From positions 1-64,000 of the forward strand of contig JAWQFJ010025441.1 of NCBI GenBank assembly GCA_034096865.1: a stretch of 64,000 bases of DNA. Reading direction: 5' to 3'. The position numbers and the translations under genes were made by a program. The notes beneath the pieces were generated by a model, which searched no databases, was not told the DNA's origin, and worked only from the letters and a program-made list of their open reading frames with translations. This DNA comes from Theodoxus fluviatilis. Lineage: Eukaryota > Mollusca > Gastropoda > Cycloneritida > Neritidae. How positions within the stretch are numbered: position 1 is the stretch's first letter; each line of letters starts with the position of its first letter. Below are positions 1-10,938 of the stretch, one piece after another.

Positions 1-3
1 GGG

Positions 4-2351
4 AGGTTCAACCTTTGAAATGAACTTTTGCATTATAGCATTTATCATTTTGATAACTAAATATACCAGAAGTATGTGTGGTATGGGGTCCATATAATGA
101 TTTTTACACAATTTGGTTGGGTCATGTGACCAATATGGCCGCCAAAATCTAAAAATAGATACATTCTAATTTTAAGGATAACTCAAGAAGTTTGGTACAT
201 TTTCACATGAAATTTTATTTACAAGTGCATAATACATTGAAAATGATGATAAACCACTGATATCAGACATAGATCATTTTTTGAGACAGTTGTGCATTTT
301 ACAAATTCAGTCATGCAATTTGACGCCTCAAGAGAGCAAAATTTCACCTTTTTACCTTTAAAAAACAAAAAGCAAAAATGTTTCACACAATAAGTTTGGT
401 TCATGTTATTTTTGAATGTATGTTACACCTCTGTGCAAAGTTTGCAGGCAATTGAAGCAAAACTGGCCTTGCAATCTTTAAAATAAGACAGCAATCACAC
501 GGAAAAATTGCAAATTGAGAAAAACGCATTTAAAGAAAGGATGTACATGGACTGAACTTCCCTCATCAGCTGGATGAATTGAATTCAGAGAGAATACCTG
601 ACAAATACTCAGTCACCACCTCCATATCTGTAGGACTCATCTCCTGCCCCCCCAGCAGCAGCAGCAGCCCTTGTTTCCTTCCTCTTTGCCTTTGCTTTTG
701 GTATACTGAGAACAATCGAAGCCCTCACCCTTCCCAAATCCAGAGATCTGAACCCCTCTTCCATGTATCTGCCAACAGCTAGCCCCAGCATGTTGAACAC
801 TTTCAGCCTTCCACATTCTCTCTCATTGTAGACTATTGCAGCATCATTCACAGCTATTTCAAGTCTATTTCTCCCAACAAATTTTTGTTTTGGACACCTT
901 GCCCAGATCAAGCTGTGGAAGCTTTCATTGGGGTTCTGAGTACCCCCATGGGCACACTTTGAGAGCAATGCAGAACTACTCAGTTTATCAAAGATTGGCT
1001 CAATGATTCTTCTTACAAACTCTGGGAGAACATTGGCATTGGCTTTGTGTTGAGGTTGTCCCTCTTGCTATTCTTCAACTCAAAATCAGCTGTGCAAGAG
1101 TTGCAAGTGAATTTGAGAGTGAGAGAAAGACCATGCCTTGTTTCTGACACACTGCAGTCATTGCTTTTACAGTCTTTGCAAGGAAATGACTTCACAAAGT
1201 CACAAAGAATAGCAATGTCAATCACTCTGTATCCAGTTAAGTCATCTGTTGCAGTCTTGGATGTAGAGGCAGCTGCAGCACTGAGTTTCTGAGAAGAGGC
1301 AGTCTGTCGTACATCCTGAGGAGGGTCTGGATCCTCCTTGCTTCTCGTGTGCTGGTTTCCGTAAAATTTTCTCTTTCGGCGATAGTACTGCTTCTTCTTT
1401 TTCGCTGGTGGCGGACCTCCTAACGGCTCTGTAGAACTCATTTCTTCATCTGGGAAAAAAACACATGTATGCATAAGACGGATGCTATTGTAGACTGCAT
1501 TAGTTTATAAGCTGAGGTTCTGAGGTGGTCAACTCAGTGTATTACTTCCTTAGTTCCTGTTGTGGATGCCTGATGTGCTTCTTCTTCTCTCGAAATAAAA
1601 CCTCAACAAACTTGATTTCACGTACAAAGTAAACAACTGATACTAAGACACATTACAGTACAAAATCAAAATCAATAAAAAGGTTAAAAACGTGTTGATC
1701 ACATGCGTTTCGGTGGTGAAGTTTTTGAACTCGCTTGATTTAGATCAGCGCGAGCGATGCTCGATCGATGTAAACAGAGTGCCTCTCTCTCAAGAATGAA
1801 CGAAAGAAACGATCATTTGGTCTACTGAGAGTAATACTTACCACTCTGCAGAGTTTTTGGGGTGGAACACAGCAATCAGGCCCTTTGAAGAGCACCAACA
1901 AGGAATTTTTCTTCTTTCGAAGTTTCAGGCGGCGATGTGCACGCGGAAGAAGGCCACAAGGAGAGTAGGCTGTTAGCCTCGCTGTGATTGGCTGAAACGA
2001 CCCTCTCTCCCTAAAGCCTATAGTTAAGAGAACCAATGAAATTGAAGCTCTCGTACAACTTTACTTGTTGGAATTGGCAAAACTAGCAACAGATTTGGCG
2101 AAATTTGGTGAAAAAATTATTGAAATCCGAGCAGTAGATCGCGAGATATGGATTTTTAAATGTATGCATATTTAATTAGGTTTATTTTTTGTTACCCCCA
2201 GTGAAAAGATTGTATTTAAAAACGCTTTTTCGGTCAAGTTTGAGCTTTGATCTTTGGATTATATGTAGTTAAATGGGTAGAGATCAGTTTTATAGAAAAA
2301 ACTCATTTTGAGTAATTTTTATGAAAAATGATGTTTTTAGAGGTTGAACCT
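4..2351 (-). mobile_element. Mutator-like DNA transposon, internally deleted copy
   Basis: An 11-bp inverted repeat (AGGTTCAACCT at 4-14, its complement at 2341-2351) brackets two disjoint pieces of a Mutator-like transposase on the minus strand. Beyond these 11 bases the ends diverge, though both continue A-rich (TTGAAA against CTAAAAA). The left end lies at the window edge, so a target-site duplication cannot be tested and the element may begin a few bases outside. The first, untranslated exon may lie near 1842-2036: a donor-like GGTAAGTATT reads on the minus strand at about 1842-1851, and a pyrimidine-rich acceptor ends just before 1450. With the catalytic core missing, the copy cannot move by itself but keeps both ends. 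Confidence 0.6.
609..1441 (-). pseudogene. Mutator-like transposase, N- and C-terminal parts fused by an internal deletion
   Basis: This is the remnant of a DDE transposase gene. The N-terminal part starts at the ATG at 1441 (MSSTEPLGG), has a basic KKKKQYYRRKRKFYGNQHT region, then GYRVIDIAIL and a cysteine cluster (CKDCKSNDC, CNSC). These are typical of the metazoan Mutator-like transposase family. The C-terminal part (about 1050-609) carries the family signature KCAHGGTQNPNESFHSLIW followed by RCPKQKF. The central several hundred residues, including the catalytic domain, are absent. The halves meet near 1036-1050, where GCCAATG is directly repeated, and are one base out of frame: the N-terminal frame stops at 1013, while the C-terminal frame continues LPEFVRRIIEPIFDKL through the same bases. 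No active transposase can be made. Family assignment is from motif recognition. Confidence 0.72.
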
Positions 2352-2399
2352 GGCCTTAAGTCTCTGTGGATTAACTTTGTCAGATCGTTTTCTATTAGA
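2352..2399. other. Junction between Mutator-like element and LINE remnant
   Basis: The LINE-like reading begins within about 50 bases of the inverted-repeat end of the Mutator-like element. The sequence in between is not recognised. The two elements are neighbours or nested, but the other side of the Mutator-like element is outside the window. Confidence 0.4.
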
Positions 2400-3800
2400 T
2401 AACTTAGAAGATCGATGCACTCACAAAGATCTGCAATAAGATCTGGCAGACGGGAGTTTGGCCAACCCCGTGGACACAAGTCCCTAGTGATTACATTTCC
2501 CAAAAAAGGAAACCTGCAAATGTGTCAGAACTACCGCACAATCAGCCTCATCAGCCATCCCAGCAAGGTCATGCTGAAGGTACTGCTGAACAGATTAAAA
2601 CCTCAGGCAGAGACAATCATTGCTGAAGAGCAGGCAGGTTTCAGACCAGGTAGGAGCACCACCGAACAGATCTTCAATCTGAGAGTCCTGTGTGAGAAAC
2701 ATCTACAACACCAACAAGATCTGTACCATGTCTTTATAGACTTTAAGAAAGCATTTGACAGAGTCTGGCATGCTGCGCTGTGGGCCACAATGAGAAGCTA
2801 CAACATCAGCTCCAAGATCATCAAAGTCGTCGAACATCTCTATGACAGAGCGACCAGCGCAGTCCTGTTCAATGGTACCACAGGCGAATGGTTCAGGACA
2901 ACGGTCGGAGTCAGACAGGGCTGTATACTCTCCCCCACACTCTTCAACCTCTTCCTCGAAAGGATAATGACTGATGCCCTAGCAGACCACGAAGGATCAA
3001 TCAGCATCTGTGGCAGAAAGATCACCAACTTACGTTTTGCTGATGACATTGATGGATTAGCAGGAAGTGAAGAGGAGCTGACTAGTCTTGTCGAGCACCT
3101 GGACAAGACCTCACAGGCATATGGCATGGAGATCAGCGCCGAGAAGACCAAGGTGATGACGAACAATCCTCGGGGCTTCAAAATGGAAATCAAAGTGAAG
3201 GGCCAAAAACTGGAAGCTGTGAACAGCTTCAAATACCTGGGATCTATCGTGACTGATGAAGGGTCCAAACCAGAGATATTGTCCAGGATAGCACAAACAA
3301 CAGCAGCATTGGCAAAGTTGAAGCCAATATGGCCTGACAGAAATATCACTCTCGCGTCGAGTCCTGGACACTCACATCTGAACTACAGAGACAGATACAA
3401 GCCCTGGAAATGAGATGCTACCGCAAGATTCTGAACATCTCATATAAAGACCATGTCACAAATGAGGAAGTCACCAACAGGATCAGGAGAGCAATTGGAC
3501 AGTACGAAGACCTGCTCTCAATCGTGAAAAGCAGAAAGCTGAAGTGGTACGGTCACGTGTCAAGAGGCAGTGGGCTGGCCAAGACCATCCTGCAAGGTAC
3601 CGTACCAGGTGGGAGAAGGAGAGGCAGGCAGAGAAAGAGGTGGGAAGACAACATCAAAGAGTGGACAGGCTTGACCTTTGCTGACTCACAGCGAGCCACA
3701 GAGGATAGAGATCGATGGAGGAAGATTGTCCGAAAGTCATCAGTGGTGCCTCAACAACCCATCTCAGGGTTAACAGACTGAACTGAATTGAACTGAACTT
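2400..3800 (+). pseudogene. 5'-truncated non-LTR retrotransposon (RTE-like), reverse transcriptase
   Basis: This is the reverse transcriptase half of a LINE endonuclease-reverse transcriptase; the endonuclease domain is missing. The main open stretch runs 2415-3413. RT landmarks are NYRTISLISHPSKVMLKVLLNRL, EEQAGFRPGRSTTEQ, FIDFKKAFDRVWH, VGVRQGCILSPTLFN, and the catalytic FADD at 3036-3047. The end of the protein continues in another frame at 3410-3781 (KLKWYGHVSRGSGLAKTIL, RGRQRKRWEDNIKEWTG). There are two lesions. An extra base near 2482 shifts the frame after the WPTPWTQ segment, whose upstream codons KIDALTKICNKIWQT read in the other frame. A deletion near 3355 removes roughly 20 codons between NITLAS and ESWTLTSELQRQIQAL. 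The copy ends in short TGAACTGAAT-type repeats, as RTE-like LINEs do. It is a dead copy. Confidence 0.85.
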
Positions 3801-4488
3801 AGAATAAAGACGATAGAAGACTTTGAAATGTGCCAACCGTTTCGTTGTTGTGGACAAATCTCCTTATATCATAACGCTTGGTTATGAAAAAACTGAGTTG
3901 TTGCTACATGTCGTCTTTGATAGCTCATAACTCCTTAATCATTTGCTGTAGAAAAAATTTATAGGAAATTCAAAAAGTGCCCAAGTTATTATATCAAAAT
4001 ATTCTAAATGTCACACAATACTAATTTTTTAATGGAGGGTGTTGGATTTTGAAGGACGGAGGAGAGAATGATTTTTAATTTTGGATTTTCTATAAGAAAT
4101 CAGATAAAGGAAGCTCGTTATCTTTTCAGCATTATTTACGGTGCTTTTAAGACAAGAGAGCAGATCCAACAACTGGAACTCCTGGCGAGTCTTTGACTGT
4201 GACAGGGCAGGGGAATGTTCACATGCATACCTACATTTTGGAGTGCGACGATGCACATTCTAAGTTAAGTATGAGAGAATAGTTTGCAGACTGCTACGTC
4301 GGTAAGAGTTGGAACGAAGAGCAAAGAGAGAGTAAATGAAAGGAGGGGGTGAAACGCAGTGAAAGCAGAGTATAAGTATTGCCACTAGCCTGTCAACACG
4401 TTCTCTTTCTAGTTGCTTCTGAAGCAGGCCCCTACAGCACAGCAATCAGGACTTCAGCTCAGGAAGGAAACTTCAGTTATATGTTACA
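3801..4488. other. Intergenic, nothing recognised
   Basis: AT-rich DNA with only short unremarkable reading frames. No repeat family, splice pattern or domain was recognised. Confidence 0.5.
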
Positions 4489-5092
4489 CTTCTCCTTCTC
4501 CTTCTCCTTCTCCTTCTCCTTCTCCTCCTTTTTCTCCTTCTCCTTCTCCTTCTCCTCCTTTTTCTCCTTCTCCTTCTCCTTATCATTCTGCTGCTGCTGC
4601 TCCTCCTCCTCCTCCTCTTCCTCCTTCTCCTCCTCCTCCTCCTCCTCCTCCTCCTCCTCCTCCTCCTCCTCCTCCTCCTCCTCCTCCTCCTCCTCCTCCT
4701 CCTCCTCTTCCTCCTCCTCCTCCTCCTCTCTCCTCCTCCTCCTCCTCCTCTTCCTCCTCCTCCTCCTCCTCCTCTTCCTCCTCCTCCTCCTCCTCCTCCT
4801 CCTCCTCCTCCTCCTCCTCCTCCTCCTCCTCTTCCTCCTCCTCCTCCTCCTCCTCCTGCTCCTCCTCCTCCTCCTCCTTCTCCTCCTGCTTCTCCTCCTC
4901 CTCCTCCTCCTCCTCCTCCTCCTCTTCCTCCTCCTCCTCCTCCTCCTCCTCCTCCTCCTCCTCCTCCTCCTCCTCCTCCTCCTCCTCCTCCTCCTCCTCC
5001 TCCTCTTCCTCCTACTCGTCCTCGTCCTCCTCCTCCTCTTTTCCTCCTTCTTCTCCTCTTCCTCCTCCTCCTCCTCCTCCTCCTCCTCCTCC

Positions 5093-5124
<32 letters not shown>

Positions 5125-5144
5125 CTCTTCCTTCTTCTACTTCA
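4489..5144 (+). repeat. TTCTCC/TCC polypyrimidine repeat block
   Basis: About 655 bases of almost pure pyrimidine on the plus strand. It starts as TCCTTC units (4489-4585), changes through a short CTG run, and becomes TCC with scattered TCT interruptions. The long Ser-, Leu- and Pro-rich frames across it are artefacts of the repeat. Such mirror-symmetric purine/pyrimidine tracts can form triplex (H-DNA) structures. Confidence 0.95.
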
Positions 5145-5149
5145 TGACA

Positions 5150-5345
5150 GGAGCTGGGGTAGAGGCTGCTCTGTGCCGCCGTTGCTCTATTGCAGTAGCA
5201 AGGTGACGGGAGATGTCTGCTTCAAAGTTGGTGATGGCTGCCCTCGTCGGGGCGCACCAGACACCTCGGTCACTATCACAAACTGACACAGAACTGAAGA
5301 GAGTCATCAAATCGCAATGGTGGCAAACTAAACTTTTGGGACTCT
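5150..5345 (-). pseudogene. Possible LINE C-terminal fragment
   Basis: The minus strand reads DRGVWCAPTRAAITNFEAD followed by ISRHLATAIEQRRHRAAST, preceded by a CHHC motif with in-frame stops nearby. This resembles the basic, alanine-rich tail found near the end of some molluscan LINE proteins. No catalytic motif is present and the assignment is weak. Confidence 0.25.
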
Positions 5346-6035
5346 TCCAAGGTATGATGCGATAATTCCCTGTCCGAATGGATTCGCCAGAGGCGTCTAC
5401 CAGAAACGTGAGAAAAATGCCAAAGCTTTTCTCTTGATATGTATATGACTGACATAAAGTATCAGGATATCTAGGTGCAGAGGTGGAGACACTTAGTCTA
5501 AAAGAAGACTCAGAGTATGCACCCCAAAGCTTCCTCTGTTTTCGAGAGGTTTTTTCGTTTCAAAGTAGGGGTGTCCTTTTTAAGAGTCCTTCTCCGAAGC
5601 TTAACAATTAAGGCAGGACAGAAAACATGAAGTTTGCACAAGAGAACTTTCACGAGAATACTAAGTAAGCCCTTGGGAATGTTAGTTCTTGTTTGCTTGA
5701 AACTGCGTTTGTGCTGGGCGCGTGATAAATTAAGATTTTTAAGAGTAATGTCTCATCATCTGCTGTTTTTAACAATAACGAAGTCATTTATTAGGGTATT
5801 AGAGAGTGTAATAATGTAATTGCTTTCACAATTTTTTCGTTACCACTTTTTCAGAATTTTGTTTCACTTTTCCCCCTCCACATTTCATCCTGTTTACCAG
5901 TGACTTTTACATAATGGTGACGAGTTTTGTGTTTGTTGAAGGAACACGCTTTTATGCTTGTCATATACCCAAGAAGAGCCTCAAGGCTTTCACTTAGGAC
6001 TGCGCCGCAACTCCTTGTGGGAACTCTGCAGGGTG
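5346..6035. other. Intergenic, nothing recognised
   Basis: No coding signature or repeat was recognised between the TCC block and the GT block. Confidence 0.5.
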
Positions 6036-6305
<270 letters not shown>

Positions 6306-6692
6306 AAGGACTACTATAACCAGGACTGGCACAGGCTGATTTCTGGCACCGCCTGTGGGGGCCATTGATTTTCTTTTAATCTAACTATTTCAACATGACA
6401 AAATTGTCATTGAAGACTCTTTTTATATACTATTAATGATTACAGGCATTTATCTTTAAAAAAAAAGTTTTTAAAGGGCTATTTTATGCTATTTTAACGG
6501 CACCTTCGCTCAGACACAAGCATTGAGAGCGGCCACTGTACAGAAATGTTTGATACATCAACCTTTTGTCTGTGGATCTATAGAGTCTAGACATGCATGC
6601 AAGCAAACAAACAACATACCAACACACGGACAGTCAGACAAACATACCAAAATACAGACAGACAAACAGACTGACTTACCAAAATACAGCAA
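6306..6692. other. 3' flank of the P-element-like gene
   Basis: AT-rich sequence followed at 6595-6690 by loosely repeated ACAAAC / ATACCAA / CAGACAGA words. It should contain the 3' end of the P-like transposon, but no convincing terminal inverted repeat was paired with the region 9786-10010. Confidence 0.35.
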
Positions 6693-9600
6693 CTAGTGAG
6701 CAAGTCGGGCCTTCTTCACTGAAGTTTGAAGGAGTACCGCGTTCTTCTGTTGGTCTTTCTCAAGGTTCTGGATGCCATTCAGGAGAACATTGGCCAGATG
6801 ATGAAACATCTTGGGACTGTCAATGTCAATTGCGCTGAAGCTGGCCACCGTCGACAGGACCCCAATCAATCTTTTTCGGCAGCATGCACGGTGACGGGCC
6901 CTCTTGGTGAAACAAACTCCACTTCTGACAAGTTGGAAGGTAGAGACATGTGGAGTTGTCAGGGAACCTCTCGAGACAGTCTCAATGAAGTCTTTCACAT
7001 CACTGGCAACAAGTGGTTCTTCCTCACCAAATTTCACATCACCCACACACTTCATCTCGAGCCAGCCCGCCACATACGCTGCACTGCTCTCTTCACTTGG
7101 AGTTAGTGTCACACTACCAATGCACTTTTCAACAGCAGCTGCATCCTCCATGGTGATGGCAGTTCCAAGGCAGGTGTGCTGTTTGGGCTCCGGATGGACC
7201 TCGATGGACTGGAGGTAGGAGGCGGCAAATCTGGCTAGGCGATGTCTACATGCAGACATAACATCCCCTGTTGTCATGAAATTGTTCGCTCCAGTGGATT
7301 GACGGTAGACAGCGAACTCCCCCTCCAACCGATCGCTCTGGATCTCTCGCAGCAAGACGTACTCGAAATCTGCGCTTCCGAGTAAGTAGCGACAGACGGC
7401 AATCAGTCCCTGCATCGTTTGCACCAGAGCCTTCTTGGTGTCGTGAGTGAGGCACTGAACGCGACTTGCACCATGCCCAGAGGCTGCCCCCTGGAAAACT
7501 GCCAGGAACTTCTGAAGACTGGTGGACTTGTCATCCTGGACAGCTCGATGGGGATCCTTCATGCGCTGGTCCTGCCCTTTACCCGACACATTCACTACAT
7601 TCCACCAGTCGAGGATGGTCTGGATGAAGTCGGCAGTGTCGTGGCATCCTTTCAATCGCAACGCAGCCACAACCTTGTCGTTGAACACCCTCAAAACATG
7701 CTGCACATTTTGTAGTTGCAACCTTGAGGGGTTCACGGAAGTGTGCGTGAGGGGCGTGGTCTTGAGTACGCTGTCTTTCTCCACCTCGTACAGTTCTCTC
7801 ACATCAGCAAAGGATCCAGTGTGACACCCGATGGTTAGTTTTTGACATCTGTCGCTGATCCAGTTGTTCCGGATGCACTTCAGGAGATGCACTGTGTCAA
7901 AAAGGAGGAACCAGGAACGGTCATTCTCAAGTGGATGCTTGGCTACTGCAGTGGAATCAACTAGCCGATCAAATGAACTGCAGTACTGCTGATTGACCTT
8001 GTGGTTGTCTGTGATGGACCCGATGACACGCCCACCCGACTTCTCAACAGCAACTGCGGCTTCCATGACCCGTGCAAACTGGTATGCAGATGTCAGCTTG
8101 TGTACAGGTGTCACAGAAACCATGAGACTTGGCCCCTTGTGTAGAGCCTTCATCATGATGCAGAGCATGGAGGTGGCCCTGCAGTCTGGGTTGTTGTCAG
8201 CCATCCCACTCAACACTCCCCCAGCAAACGCAACAGTCGGCCGAATCTGGACTTCATCCACCAAGAGAAAAACATTCTTCTGCTGCGGCATCTGCAAGAG
8301 AATTAGATTAAGATCACTTTATTGCCTGTTTACATAGAGTAAAGTGTCCTGTTGGCTTGCACAATGGTATACAATAAAACAAACATTAAATACAATCAGA
8401 TTGGCTGAATGCAAGAAAATATGAAACTATCATAGATAGCATGACTTAAAATAAATATACAATGAATTTAGAGCAGATGTCACGTCTCTTTCCCAACCCC
8501 CCCCCCCCCCCCGCCACCCCTCTGGGCATGCCACTGGGCATTGGTTAGCAATAACAACAGCAAATAAAACAATGATGAAAAGTCAGGGATCATAGGATTG
8601 ATATTCAACACAATTTTGCAAAAAAATTGTACTTGCAAACATGTGTTTTACTCGGGTATGGGGGGATGGGGGGGGGGGGGGGGGGAATCTATGTATACTC
8701 AGCACAACAATTAAAAGACAGCCAAGTTTGCTACTAATGAAACAGACGTACTTGTATAATGTCATTTGAAATACATCATTAATTGTCATGTACTTGAAAA
8801 AGTGGTCTTTCAATTGTTGTGCTGAGTATATATTAAATGAACAATACCTTTAACTTACCATCTTCTGGAATGTCTCCTTCAGCACCTGATCTCTATCCAC
8901 TGACGATGTGATGTAACGCAGCTTTCTCTTGCTGGGCAGAGTGAGAAAGTCTCGTAACTGCTCGTAATCACACTGAGGGTATGACTCAAGTGCAAGGCAG
9001 TAGTCACTCATAGAGAAATCCTTGCGGCACAACAGTTCCAACTGTCGAGTCAAAAACACCAGTTTCTTCTCCCTCTTGCTGTCACCACAGTCTGCTGCCT
9101 GACCTTGCAGAACTGACACTACCTGTTCTAGCACTCTGTCCAGGGGAATAGCAAAGTTCACAGAGAAGTGGACGGCTTCAAAGAATTGAGAAAAGGATCG
9201 AAGACCGTTGTTGGGGTGAAGAGTCTTACCCAGTGGGACACTAATTCCACTCTTGTAAATTGAGCATGTCAGTGGTGAACACAAAGTCGGCTTGCTTTCC
9301 ACAATCACTGTTAACTTGCATTCACTCCAGTTCTCCGACATGAAAAGGCACACAAACCTTCCATCAGATCTTGAAATCAGCAGGTTCTTGTATTTCTTGT
9401 GCAACTCACGGTCGGGTTGGAAGGAGTCGAAAGAAGTTATAGTGTCTTTCTGTAGAAAGTACTCCAACTGCTTCTCCTCTTTCTTTGCCGGGCGAGGTGA
9501 AGGCTTGGGGGTAGGAAGGCAAGATGTTGGCACATTCTCAAAAACACTTGGAGGAGTCGAAGGTCGGGTAGATCCCCCAGGAATCTTTATCATTGGAGTA

Positions 9601-9785
9601 TCGGCAGGCCAATGTCTCTCACAAATCACAAACTTCTCAGGATCTAACTCGAAGTTTTCACGTGGTGGAAGAACATCGATCCACTTCTGCCGATCGAGAG
9701 TGTCTCTCGGCAAACGAAATACACGGCATTTATTTTCTTTGTTGTAGTTACCACTACACTTCACTACACCACACTTTTTAGGCAT
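6693..9785 (-). CDS. P-element/THAP9-type transposase, two exons
   Basis: This encodes a DNA-cutting transposase that binds its own transposon ends through an N-terminal THAP zinc finger. Exon 1 is 9785-8859 (309 codons) and exon 2 is 8291-6693, giving about 841 residues. The start at 9785 is chosen because it opens directly onto the THAP domain: C5, C10, C55 and H58 form C-x4-C-x44-C-x2-H. The donor is ATG|GTAAGT at 8859/8858 and the acceptor TTCTCTTGCAG ends at 8292; both are phase 0. Exon 2 begins with the RNase-H-like core: the first catalytic Asp is in VDEV (about residue 321), the second in FDTVHLLKCIRNNW (about 441), and the acidic DRLEGEF segment follows (about 629-634). A P-element-like insertion domain lies between. 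No stop or frameshift interrupts either exon, so this copy could still be functional or be a domesticated THAP9-like gene. Terminal repeats were not identified. Confidence 0.85.
8292..8858 (-). other. Intron of the P-element-type transposase
   Basis: A 567-base GT-AG intron, phase 0. It contains a C-run near 8499-8512, a G-run near 8669-8685, an AT-rich stretch at 8308-8400 and the MITE at 8694-8830. Confidence 0.75.
8694..8830. mobile_element. TA-flanked MITE (Tc1/mariner-type) inside the intron
   Basis: Inverted repeats at 8696-8719 (TACTCAGCACAACAATT, then AAAAGAC) and 8805-8828 match except for one position. Both sides are flanked by TA (8694-8695, 8829-8830), the target duplication expected for Tc1/mariner elements. 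The 133-base interior has no coding capacity. Confidence 0.8.
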
Positions 9786-10029
9786 CTTTGACTGAGAAAA
9801 ACTTGATAAAACTTTGTAAACAAGCACGATCCGCGTTGAATTGCAACCACGTTTGTTTGGACGAATCGCAATGTCCGGTTCATAACTCTACGAAAAACGA
9901 TATAGTGCGGACGTACCATCATCGATACTTCATTCCAGCTTTCGCAAACAAACGTATTATCGAATCAAATGTATTTTCTTCAGTTGTAAAAGGATTTTGG
10001 TTGTAAATGAAGGAGTTATATTAAAAATA
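9786..10029. promoter_or_regulatory. 5' flank of the P-element-type transposase
   Basis: This non-coding stretch upstream of the ATG at 9785 must hold the promoter and the 5' end of the transposon if the gene is still transposon-borne. No TATA box or terminal repeat was identified with confidence. Confidence 0.25.
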
Positions 10030-10252
10030 AAAACCGCTGGCGCTGAACCTCCAGGTTTTGGAGAAGAAAAAAAGAAGATCGGGTTCGAACCCGCAGCCTA
10101 CGAGAAAAGAGGAGGAAAAAACGCACACACACACAAACACAAAAAACCAGGTGGGTTCGAACCTACAACCCCTCGAAAAAAAGTTTCAGTGTAGAATCGA
10201 ACCTGGTCATGCATGACCAAGAGCCCAATGCTCTACCAACTGTGCCATTGTA
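10030..10252 (-). mobile_element. tRNA-Lys-like SINE with extra B-box segments, copy 1
   Basis: Read on the minus strand, a tRNA-like head begins near 10252. The A box TGGCACAGTTGG (10247-10236) is followed by GTAGAGC, a CTCTT anticodon-loop-like stretch and the B box GGTTCGATTC (10203-10194). Two more B-box-like palindromes follow: GGTTCGAACC (10163-10154) and GGGTTCGAACCC (10092-10081), each after a CTCG-rich stem-like segment. The tail ends CCTGGAGGTTCAGCGCCAGC. The head lacks an acceptor stem that pairs, so it is a SINE and not a tRNA gene. A second copy lies at 12374-12594. Confidence 0.75.
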
Positions 10253-10938
10253 AACTTGTAGGTATGTGAAGCATTTATAACGACCTTGTCATAAACCCTC
10301 GTGGTTCGTATTTTGCACTGTAAATTGTAGAAAAATGGATGATAGCATGAACTGTTTGGTATTTCATACGGATCTAACCCATCAACGTCAATATTCTTTT
10401 CGTAGTATCGCATTTTGGCGCCTGCTGGTAGAGGTTCAACATATATCGAAGCGTTTTGCTGAAGTAGGAAAGATAACTCGGTTTGACTCGATGTCATTAC
10501 GCTGAAATGGTCGTTGTCCCCAACATTTCCGGGTCAGGGATTGATTAAATCATCATATTTTTGTGACACTGAGACCAGACCATCAAAACAATTAGCACTA
10601 GGCCTTGAATCAAATCGTCGTACGAGATCTTACGTTGACTGCAAATGTACAACAGTGCCGCGTGATTGTGTCGACATTCAGTTAGTTCGCTGGGCCCCTA
10701 TTCACAACGGCGATTTATCTTTTTAACACTCGATTTATCCCCTATCCCCGCGTTATCTTGATCGGTTAGATAAGGTACGCTCGTCAGAGGATCCTAGGTT
10801 GCGCTTTGCTATATATACTGCTTTCTTTGTCGTCTCTTCGATTCTCTTAGATCGTAGATGACGTCATGAGATTACGTCAAAGCGGAACAGGCAGTTGGAA
10901 TCGTCTGAGTTTAGAGACAAGGGTAGTGAATTAGGCAG
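10253..10938. other. Intergenic, nothing recognised
   Basis: Mixed-composition DNA. A TATATATA-like run near 10811 and one ATGACGTCAT palindrome near 10858 are present, but no gene was recognised next to them. Confidence 0.4.

Noticed and set aside
4379..5206. Long Ser/Leu/Pro-rich open frames
   Set aside because: They are the three readings of the TCC repeat and have no other coding signature. The same applies to the Glu/Gly/Pro frames at 17818-18231, 38677-39239 and 46213-46764.
6440..10010. Terminal inverted repeats of the P-element-like transposon (CATTTA near both flanks)
   Set aside because: Only about six bases match, and flanking 8-base duplications do not agree.
10194..10252. Functional tRNA-Lys gene
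   Set aside because: A and B boxes are present, but the acceptor stem does not pair and the same sequence recurs with an identical extended body at 12374-12594, so it is a SINE.
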